Origin: Apostichopus japonicus
Lineage: Eukaryota > Echinodermata > Holothuroidea > Aspidochirotida > Stichopodidae
Length of the DNA stretch: 64,000 bases
NCBI RefSeq assembly: GCF_037975245.1
Contig: NC_092569.1
Location: 29,095,668-29,159,667 of the forward strand
Reading direction: 5' to 3'
In this document: positions 34,501-46,500 of the stretch, one piece after another
Position numbering within the stretch: position 1 is the stretch's first letter
How the letters are laid out: every line of letters begins with the position of its first letter
Notes under the pieces: generated by a model
Databases searched by the model: none
What the model was told of the DNA's origin: nothing
What the model saw: only the letters and a program-made list of their open reading frames with translations
Translations under genes and position numbers: made by a program

Positions 34501-37500
34501 ACTAAGGGACATGTCATGATTAGAAACAGTGATTGGACATGCGATGACCATGTGACTTTAAGTTAGCTTGTGTACCACTCTGATTATATAAATGACAGGG
34601 CACACTACTCTGTTTTAATGGTGATAGTGGGCACACTATCATCAACACAGTTTCAACAAACAGTGATTGGACATGCAATGACCATGTGACTTAAAGTTAG
34701 CTTGTGTACCACTCTGATTAAATAAATGACAGGGCACACTACTGTGTTTTAATGGCGATAGTGTGCACACGACCATCATCACAGTTTCAACAAACAGTGA
34801 TTGGACATGCGATGACCATGTGACTTAAAGTTAGCTTGTGTACCACTCTGATTACATAAATGACAGGGCACACTACTGTGTTTTAATGGTTATAGTGGGC
34901 ACACTACCATCATCACAGTTTCAACAAACAGTGATTGGACATGCGATGACCATGTGACTTGAAGTTAGCTTGTGTACCACTCTGATTACATAAATGACAG
35001 GGGCACACTACTGTGTTTTAATGGTTATAGTGGGCACACTACCATCATCACAGTTGCAACAAACAGTGATTGGACATGCGATGACCATGTGACTTAAAGT
35101 TAGCTTGTGTACCACTCTGATTACATAAATGACAGGGGCACACTACTGTGTTTTAATGGTTATAGTGGGCACACTACCATCATCACAGTTGCAACAAACA
35201 GTGATTGGACATGCGATGACCATGTGACTTAAAGTTAGCTTGTGTACCACTCTGATTACATAAATGACAGGGGCACACTACTGTGTTTTAATGGTTATAG
35301 TGGGCACACTACCATCATCACAGTTTCAATGATCACATAGTTGTCTCTTTCTTTCTCAGATTTCAAGAGTACTGTCAAAACAGTCAGGAAGATAAGGACC
35401 TGTTGGTGATGGCCCACCAACATAATGATCCTGTCCCAAGGTTTCAGTTTGAGCAACGTACAATACCCACGTTGAGGTAAGTGTAGTCAAAGGCCAGGGG
35501 TGTGGGTGGGGGGTGGGATGCATTGTGTTATTTTACAAAATGATTTGTTTTCAGGGGGTTATTGTGGTCAAGGGGTTAAGGCAGTGGACTTGTTATCTAA
35601 GGCATGCAGGTTCGAGTCCTGGCCAGATGATTGCGTGTGTCCTTGGGAAAGGCACTTTATCTCCATTGCCTCTCTTCACCCAGGGTGTGTTATAAATGAT
35701 GACCTGCGAGGTAACTTGTAAATATAATTGTGTGTGCCTGTTTGAGGCTGCACCCTGTGGGAAGTTACCCCGGGGGACATGTGGATGTGGTGCCCCAGGA
35801 GAGATTGATTGAATTGTGCTCACTTCGGTGTGTGGGTGTAACAAATTATGGGATGACCAGGGGTTAAGTTGTAAAGCTGTGTGAGAGGGCCTTGGCCTTG
35901 AACAAGACTGTAAACTAATATAACTTATGTTTTATAAGCTATAACATACCACTTGAATGAGATCTCTTCAGTATGGTACACACGGAGGTGGGAGAGCAAA
36001 GATGACAGGTAGTTGACACAAACACAGAGTCTAAGCAGTATGCACTTCCCACATAGAAATAGATCATCTGAGTCAAGTATTGTGTCATCCCTGGAGGGCA
36101 GGGGATACAAACTGAAACATGCAGTACTACTCGACCCCTTTAAATTGGAGGAGCAATGAACAGTATCCATTTAAGTATTTTGGGGTGGAAGGGATTGGGG
36201 GGTGGGGGGAGGGTTATCGATGAGGTAGGAAGGGGGCCTGCAGAACACACAATGTACTCATCACCATTATCAACCTAAGATTCCAAGCGATGATGTTGAG
36301 AATCCAGTCTAACCGTCCTTTTGGTTTTGCTTTGAATTTCTATCTATTCAGAGTTACCCCTGGGCTGAAGAAGGAAGAGGCTGAAATAACAATCATAGGA
36401 GGCTCAAATTACAAACAGCAAGGTTTGTTTATATGCAATAGTAAAATGAAATGAACTGAACAACCAACAACCTAACCAGATGCTAGGTTTCATTACTTCA
36501 AAATGCCATTACCTTTATCCACTCATCAGTAACACAGTGCAGGAAGGAAGAATGGTGAAAATCCCAACAAGACTTCCCTATAGCTGCTGACAAAACTGTT
36601 TGATGATATGCCATTCTCCCTTCTCGCACTCCCCTGCCCCCACCCCCACCCCCTCTCCCTCCTCTCTTCTCCATCCCTATATCCCCCTTCCCAGCATAAG
36701 CTCCCTTAGTTTATGAATTCTGTTAACGTGAGTTTTTTATGATTTTTTTCTATTTGTTTTCACTGTATTTATTTCCTTTTTATTGGTTTTGTTTTGTGTG
36801 AAGCGCTTTGATACTTTTTGTGACTTAGCGCTATATAAGTGACATATTTATTATAATTTTTTTTATTTTTATAGTATGTTTTATATTTAAGATTGGTACG
36901 TTTGTGCGTTAGCTGTGTGATGGAAAGGTCGGTTAGATGAAGCCATATTCTGCTGGTTTATACCTCATCTTCTGCTTCTCTGTTTGACAAAGATTTGACT
37001 TTCAGTTTTTACCTCATCTTTTAGGATTTAATCATTTGTTCATCCATCCTAGACCAGCTCTCCTTTTATGAACCTGTTCAATGTCTGATATCTTCACAGG
37101 TGGAGGGAGTGGCGAGGAGATTGACACCTTTGTCAAGTTTGAATTTCCATACCCTAGTGTAAGTATCTTTACTATTCTACATGACTGTTGTGATGTACTT
37201 TGATGAGTACCCAAGTTACCAGGGAGTTATTAAGAGAATAGTCCAGAGGTTAAACGTATTGTCAACTGATGAATAGAAAACATTTACTAAAGCTTCACGA
37301 TGATATTTGCCTGCAATTCCTTACATTGCATGTTCATGATAATGGTAATTTAAACTTGTACAAATTGTACCCTAAGAGTGAACGTGAAGCACACATCACC
37401 GAACTCAAAATTTTTATTTTTTCATCTCATCTCATCTCATCTTATTTATTTTTAAGTTTTGTTTTGTTACTGACTTGCTTGACCTTGGAGTGGATAGGGT

Positions 37501-40500
37501 TCCAGCTTTGCTTTAGGGGAATAATCATGGTTTTATTCATATGCTAACGCTCTGAAAAAACGTCTGAAAAAAAGAAAATTGTTTGTAGGCTTTGAAGAAA
37601 AACATTCATCACATTTTGTCAGTGTAAGTCTATGACATCACACCTGTTTACTTCCAGTGAACATCTGATACCAAAAATATGCCAACTTCCAAATATTCTT
37701 ATTTCAAAAGTGATACATAGGAAATGAAATGCAGTATTTTAAGCTCAACTTTATAATCATTAGCAATTGTCATCAAAGATGATTTTATGGACTGTCTTCT
37801 CTTCAGGATAAACCTCAAACCGGACAGACTGGCGTGGTCCGAGGAGCAGAGACTGTTGAATACAAACATTCAAGTAAAGTCCAAGTCAATCTCAAAGCCA
37901 GGTCTTTCCTCTCTGTTGTCAAACGAAAACAGGCAAAGTTTGAAGTCTTGCATCGTAGGTAAGTGTGCGCTGTTTTAGTTTAAATTTGGCAGTGATGTTG
38001 CTACTGGATAATGTCTAACTTGTATCACAAAAAACCCAGCTTTTATACTAAACTAGACTGCCTAGCTAGATTTTTGTTCTTTGTCCTTCTCCAGTTTATT
38101 CCCTACCCCCTCCCTTAATCCTCTCTTTGTCGCTGCACTGTTTATCTCCTACCTCTCCTCTTCCCCTGTTGGTTTCTTTCTTTCTTCTCTCCATTCCTTG
38201 TCTACTAATCCCCTTACATCTATCTCTTTGTGATCACCATGCTCATCAACCTGTCTGTATTCTGTGTGTGTTTTTGTCCCTTCTGTTACTGTTACTTGTC
38301 ATTTAGCCTCTGAAGAATATCCTGCTAGGATCGAAACGTCAGGCCAACTTACTTTTACACATTCTCTTACACAGGCTCTCTAGTGGATAAGCAGTTTGCT
38401 AACAGTTTTATTTTATTTAGATTTTTTTTTTTTTATTGTGGCATCTTAGGTAACAAGTGAACACCACAAAAAAAAAAAAAAATTAAATGTGTATCAGGAC
38501 AGGTGGGTTCCTAACGATATTCAATTTTGCAAATTAACATTTTGTTTATCCAACATGATCATAAATAACATTGCATCTACTACAAGTCAGTCCTACATTT
38601 ATCCTACTTTTTGCCTCTGATTTCCAAATTCTCTAATATGTTTTGTACAATTTTCATTTCATGTACATTTCTCTTGCGTTTTCATTATGAATTAAAAACA
38701 GAGGTCTAGGCTTGCTGAGAGGTGACAGGTCCCTGGGTACAGCTTCATTGAAGTTAGCTGATCTTGAAGCAAAACAAGAAATCTCTGCAGTTATACCAGT
38801 GAGTATGTTACAAAGTCTCTCTTAAGCTCAGAAGGCTGCATGTTTGAATTCACATCAGGAGATTGCCAATCAAGTGGTTAATTAATATTAATAATTAATA
38901 TTAATTAATATTAATTAATTAATATTAATATAAATATTAATTATTATTAATATTAATTAATTAATGTAAATTAATATTAATAATTAATATTAATTAATAG
39001 TCAAAGATCCAGTCAATCATTGAGCTCCTCGGATGCCGCTAAATGTTGTCGTATGTAGTGAATGCTAGTAATAACACGCAAGTACCGCTTTTACACTTTT
39101 AAGCCAGAAATGTCAGTAACCATTGGCAACCGTAGTGCAAGCTGCTGACATCAAACCCTAACATTGCCACAGAGTAATATAACGGGCAGAGTATAAATAA
39201 ATTTATGACACACTATCTTGTGACAAACTGTGACTAAAGCTAGGCTATAATAGTAATAACACAACATGCATGCTACAGTAACCATGCATTGCCAATGGTA
39301 GTGGAAGCTGCTGATATCAAGCCCTAACATTGCCACAGAGTAATATAAGGGGCAGAGTATAAATAAACTTATGACACACTATCTTGTGACAAACTGTTAC
39401 TAAAGCTAGGCTATCATAGTAATAACACAAGATGCATGCTTCAGTAACCATTGCTAACAGTAGTGGAAGCTGCTGGTATCAAACCCTAACATTGCCACAG
39501 AGTAATATAAGGGGCAGAGTATAAATAAACTTATGACACACTATCTTGTGACAAACTGTTACTAAAGCTAGGCTATCATAGTAATAACACAAGATGCATG
39601 CTACAGTAACCATTGCCAATGGTAGTGGAAGCTGCTGATATCAAACCCTAACATTGCCACAGAGTAATATAACGGGCAGAGTATAAATAAATTTATGACA
39701 CACTATCTTGTGACAAACTGTGACTAAAGCTAGGCTATAATAGTAATAACACAACATGCATGCTACAGTAACCATTGCCAATGGTAGTGGAAGCTGCTGA
39801 TATCAAACCCTAACATTGCCACAGAGTAATATAAGGGGCAGAGTATAAATAAATTTATGACACACTATCTTGTGACAAACTGTGACTAAAGCTAGGCTAT
39901 AATAGTAATAACACAACATGCATGCTACAGTAACCATTGCCAATGGTAGTGGAAGCTGCTGATATCAAACCCTAACATTGCCACAGAGTAATATAAGGGG
40001 CAGAGTATAAATGAACTTATGGCACACTATCTTGTGACAAACTGTTACTAAAGCTAGGCTATAATAGTAATCACACAACATGCATGCTTCAGTAACCATT
40101 GGCAACGGTAGTGGAAGCTGCTGATATCAAACCCTAACATTGCCACAGAGTAATATAAGAGGCAGAGTATAAATAAACTTAGGACACACTATCTTGTGAC
40201 AAACTGTTACTAAAGCTAGGCTATAGTAGTAATAACACAAGATGCATGCTTCAGTAACCATTGCTAACAGTAGTGGAAGCTGCTGGTATCAAACCCTAAC
40301 ATTGCCACAGAGTAATATAAGAGGCAGAGTATAAATAAACTTATGACACACTGTCTTGTGACAAACTGTTACTAAAGCTAGGCTATCATAGTAATAACAC
40401 AAGATGCATGCTTGTCTACAACACAGCTCAGTATTGTGAGAGGGTCACAAGATGCATGCTTGCCTATAACACAGTTCAATACTGTTAGAGGGTCACAAGA

Positions 40501-43500
40501 TGCATGCTTGCCTATAACACAGTTCAATACTGTTAGAGGGTTACAAGATGCATGCTTGCATACAACACAGTTCAATACTGTTAGAGGGTTACAAGATGCA
40601 TGCTTGCATACAACACAGTTAAATACTGTGAGAGGGTCACAAGATGCATGCTTGCCTACCACACAGTTCAATACTGTTAGAGGGTTACAAGATGCATGCT
40701 TGCCTACAACACAGTTCAATACTGTTAGAGGGTCACAAGATGCATGCTTGCCTACAACACAGTTCAATACTGTTAGAGGGTTACAAGATGCATGCTTGCA
40801 TACAACACAGTTCAATACTGTTAGAGGGTTACAAGATGCATGCTTGCATACAACACAGTTCAATACTGTGAGAGGGTCACAAGATGCATGCTTGCCTACC
40901 ACACAGTTCAATACTGTTAGAGGGTTACAAGATGCATGCTTGCCTACAACACAGTTCAATACTGTTAGAGGGTCACAAGATGCATGCTTGCCTACAACAC
41001 AGTTCAATACTGTTAGATGGGCACAAGATGCGTGCTGCCTACAACACTCTTGTGACAAACTGTTACTAAAGCTAGGCTATCATAGTAATAACACAAGATG
41101 CATGCTTGCATACAACACAGTTCAATACTGTTAGAGGGGCACAAGATGCGTGCTGCCTACAACACTCTTGTGACAAACTGTTACTAAAGCTAGCAGTGGT
41201 CATACTCCAAAGCTTCCATGATCCGATTATCTTGAAAGATTATAGATTATGTAATTCCTAGATTGAAAATATCAAGATTAAAGTTTCTACCAGTAAGGAC
41301 CTGTACATCCTCGTCGAAAATGGGAGTTTTACAGGGCACTTTTTATTAGCAGGTGTAAATGAATGTAAGTTTAATCTCCGGGCTATGCTTGTGATATCTT
41401 TTCATGCCTTCTGAATGGAATTTTGAATGTTTAAAGCCTTTGTTAAAATGTTATTCTGACTATGAACAAAATATTTGTTGATGCCTTTCAGCTTTGTGAA
41501 GGCAGAAAAGATACTGGAGGAACGTTGGAAGTGAAGATCTGTGTCCATCATCCATTGTCCGGTATCAAAGAGGAGTTTGTTAAAGAGAAATGGCTGGTTT
41601 TTGAAAGCAAGGTGAAGAAATGACTTGTAAACCAGGTTTGAATTAAAGATCTAGTAGGCTTACAATTTAAACATCATACAGAGCATATTAATAGGAAACA
41701 TTGTTTTAACTCCAGTCTTCTCTATATGGTTGCGATATTAAAGTGCATTGTTTAATAATCTGTGATGTCATAGATAAACAACTAATCAATCGGTCTTTGT
41801 GTTTTGTTGAATCCTACTGATGCAAGTTCTGAAGTCTTTTGTATTTATTATGCCTTTACGGACATAAAATAACATCTTGTCAAACAGTTGAACTTTTTTC
41901 CAATGCCAATGTGAAGTGAGTTTACAGTGAAAGTTTACGAGGCTATAATAATCAAATTTTAAGGGGAAGAAAAGCACTTAATGAAGTCCATGTATTCAGG
42001 ACAGATCGTTGAATAATACTGTCCTCCAAATTCAGAACCATGTATAAAGCTGTTCCCCACCACCCCACCCTTTATCCACCATCCCTACCCCTATGATATC
42101 CCATCCCACCCCCAAACAACAAAACATGAAACTCACTTTTCTTTTTAGCACAAATCAGGTCATGATGTTTCTCTTTAATTTTACTCAGGCTGGGAGGAGT
42201 GTCACAAAATCTTCCCCAACCAATGCTGCTGCAACAAAACCATCTCCAAGCAAAGCAGCTAGACCACAGTAAGTGAAATACAGTGCTTTTTCTATTAAGG
42301 CTATAAAGTACTGCAAAATACAGTATTATGGATTACCTTCATGATGAGATGTTTTGATCCATGTCAATTCATGTAAACGGAATCAATTAAATGGAACCGT
42401 ACACATACTCCTTCATATTTGCCTTATCCAGCCATCTAGACCAAACTTATGGTTGTTGCTTTCCATCTTGTTGCTTGTTCTAAAAATGCATTTTAGTGAT
42501 TTAGATTATCCTGGGAAGAATATATCTGGTATGATGTTACATTTTACAATGCATCATGGGTAATAACTTGCTACACAAAGGCAAAAGATGTATCTCAAGT
42601 TTTTTAGACACTTTAAGACACTAGACACTTAATATTAAACTTTGTCATTCTTTTGACAAAATTCAGAATCTTCTAACTACTGCCAAATATTTAAACATTT
42701 CATTTTTTCATGTTATCGTGTTCCCCTCTTCCACAATACTCCGTTGGCCATATAGACACCATTGTAGGAAGTTAAATGTTACTGGACACCTGCACCTGTT
42801 GTTGTTGTTTTTTTGTGTGGTTATTTTGGTCTGGTTATATTAATATCATGACATATAAGGGAAACAATCAAACAGTTTTTGTTTACAAATTTAATAATGA
42901 AATAGCTTTATAATTATAACCCTTCCTATGGCATCCTAACAATTAAATTACGCATAGTTATATTTCTAAAATTATCAATAAACAGCATTAATTCTTATTT
43001 TTTGCTCGCACTAATGCATATCTTTCTTAGCTGTAGTATTACACCTAGGTTCCATCTCAATATACTTGCTTACCTTTTCATCACCATAGAAGTCCACCCT
43101 CATCACTTCACCTGTATTTATGCCATTTTGGCTTTTTCAGAAATTCCCCTTCCAAATCTTGCCTGCTCAGCTGACCTTGGTTTAGCTTCTAATGGTGTTG
43201 GGATTCTTATTTCTGCATGCAATACACCCACCCTGCCATGCTGGTTTCCTGAGAGTATACACAATATAAATGTTCTTTCTCCATCAGATTAATAACAGAT
43301 TAGCAACGAGAGTCTTATACAATTTACCTGCATGGGACAGATTGCACTGAACAAGCTGCTTACAATGAATTTACTCATTTTCTGTTCATTAAGTAGAAGT
43401 AAAGTTTACAGCAAATTTTATTCACATGTCAATTCAACAGCCAACTGCATGCAAGCTTGTATTTTTGCCGTAAAGTGAAAGAAGGATAAGTTTAATGTCT

Positions 43501-46500
43501 TTCCACCAATCTGACCCAACAAACATAAAAATAAATGAAAGTTTACATCAAATTTGCAGGGCATGCAATTCTCTGTAGTAGATTAACAGTATGTAAATAA
43601 CTGGCTAATATAGGACAGCCAAAGGATTCATCGCACAGATCTTTGAGATAGATTAAGTGTTTTCTAATCATGCATTATGAATTCCATACCTTGGTAAGAA
43701 AAGTTACACACCAGTATCATCAAAGCAATACATGAGTTTGTGGTCATATGATGCTTGAATATTTTAAAAATGAGAATGTGACTAGCTACTCAATATGATT
43801 ACTTAGAATATGTTTTTTACATGCTTATTTATGGCGTGCTTGCATCTCTATCCTTGTTACATTACCTGTAATGGTTAAGTTGGCCTGACATTTCGATCCT
43901 AGCAGGATCTTCTTCAAAGGCTAAATGACAAGTAACAGTAACAGAAGGGACAAAAACACGCACAGAATACAGACAGGTTAATGAGCATGGTGAACACAAA
44001 GAGATAAATGTAAAGGGATTAGTAGACAAGGGATGGAGAGAAGAAAGAATGAAACCAACAGGGGGAGAGGAGAGGTAGGAGATAAACTGTAGAGGGACAA
44101 AGAAAGGATTAGGGGAAGGGGGGTAGGGAAGGTTATTGTCCCTTCTGTTTCTGTTACTTGTCATTTAGCCTTTGAAGAAGATTCTGCTAGGATCGAAACG
44201 TCAGACCAACTTACTTTTACATATTCTCTCACACAGGCTCTCTAGTGATTAAGCAGTTTGCAAACAGTTTTATTTTATCTTGTTACATTACCACGCAGGT
44301 CATGAGCATAAATCAGCTGTTGTACTTTCATATCAATTAATCCAGCAAGTGTGTATTTCAGTGATTTTTGAGACCATACCAGTACTCGTGTTCTAGGATA
44401 TAAGTTGCCTGTGTTTGTGCTTATCCCTCATGGATATTTACTAGTACTCATAATCTTACACATGGAATTTTGAAATTAGGTAAACATTCTGAACTATTTC
44501 TTCAAATACTGTAACAGCACTCATACTCAAAAACAAGGGGAAAATTGGGACTTGTAACTCAATTATACTGAATACATGCTATTGAATATTCATTTGTCTT
44601 TCCATCGATCTGACCCAATGAATATTCATGCTAAGTCTGGTATTAGAATTGGTCGGCATATCATTATAATAATAATAATTTATTCCTATATAGCGCTTTA
44701 CATCAAGGAATGATCTCAAAGCACTTCACAAAATCGCATAAAATATTATAACTTAAAATTATTAACTTCAAAATATTGTAGCCTAAAATTATTGTCAGCT
44801 TGCATGTCATCTATTAGGAGTGCAAAAGACTGAGGGTTGGTTTGGTCAGTTTCAATTGAGCTTTGTGAGAAATAATAAATACAATTTTTGAGAAATAATA
44901 AATACAATTTGTCATAATTTCTTTAACAGGAGAGTAATCGATTTTCCTGTCTGTATTCTTCATGCAACTAGTAGTTTGAAAATCTCCATTTCCATCTTGA
45001 TTTACAACAATTTTTCTCTCCATAATATTAAATTCTGAACATTTATGGTAAACCTGTTTTGTAAACCACATTTTCGAGTCGGACTGATTATATGTCCTGC
45101 ATGTACAGAAATTCCGTCGTGCATGGATTTGAAAGCAAACATACTTTGTATTTTTAGACTTTACCGCATGGTGCAAAACATTGCAATCTCCATGTGTATA
45201 ACAACCATCAATAAATTCTGCCATTTCACATTTTGAATTCATCATAATATCTAAAAACCATCCATCTTGCTAACGTCATCTTCGCAAATAACTACTAGCG
45301 CCATTAATAACCCTAATGCTCACCAATTAATTAGTTGAGATGTCCATCGCTTTTTTTTCTTATACACTGTGCTGTTGGTATTGACCGTAGCTAATGTACT
45401 GACTGTACACTAGTGTCTAATTACCGATGGTAGCAAGCTGTATATGTGTATTTTCTGGGATCGATGGTGGTGTTTAACACTTCTGTTACACCTCATTCGT
45501 AACTAGGTCAGATTACCGGCATTAGACGTTTCTTTTTGCGTGAGTCTTCACACCCTTTAAGGGTCATATTAACTTGTCGACATCAGTAATTATTATAGCT
45601 AATTGTTCTCTGTGTTCTTGCTTGGTATAGAAACCCTCAAGTACCCGATACCATCGATGTACTCAAGTTTGAGATATTGCAGCTGAAGAAGAAGGTAATG
45701 ATCTAGTTTCAAAGTAATTAATACCAAAATTAATACCAAAATTGAAAAACAATCAATATAAAACCAGAAATGGGAATGAATCTATTATAGTTTTGTCCAT
45801 AAATGTAAAGTTTATTATTCATATTATGGTTTTCATAATTTTATCATGAATATGTGTAGTGATTTTCTGAGGTTTTTGGTTTGGATTATGTTTTATTCCT
45901 TTTTAAAAAGATTAAATTTATGATCTGATTTGAAAAATGAAGGTAGAGTTTTATTTTTATTATAGTACATAGAGTGTGACAGCTTTGCTGGATCTTTTAT
46001 GTCATATCTTTTGTGAAAAATATATTTGATAAAAACAATTCAAAGGCAGCTATAAAAGTATGTTTCTTTTTTCTGTTGTTTATTTAAAAGAGAACTACTC
46101 ATTTGTAAGTAGATAATAGAAAACAAGAAGCTATTTTCTTGTCATGTTATGAGCTGATTAAACATGTAGATATATGGAAGGTAAAACATTAAATATAAAC
46201 ACAGATATTATTGCTAGATCAAACTATAATTTATTACTTAATGAGGTACTTATTTTCTCCAACTTTCCCTCCTCGCACGAAGAATGAGCAACATATAAAT
46301 ACTTGCAAAACAGTGACCGTTCAAGATCTGTTTGCAATTGTAACCCTCTTTGACGACACAGATATCAACTTTTCAGGATATGTCTCTTGACAATGCATAT
46401 TTCATAATGCTATATTAGTAAATGCAGTTCCCCCCCATAGAGTTTTATAAATGATAACATAGTTAAGGAGGTGCAAGAATGGCTGTGACATTTTTTAGGT

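Noticed and set aside
40412-41134. 240-codon plus-strand and 226-codon minus-strand open frames of 16-residue repeats
   Set aside because: Both follow from a stop-free 48-bp minisatellite within a CC2D1 intron; no start context, domain or splice support.
44814-45245. 143-codon minus-strand open frame in CC2D1 intron 11
   Set aside because: Has several Cys but no recognisable domain, signal peptide or splice partners; could be a decayed mobile element, not enough to call.
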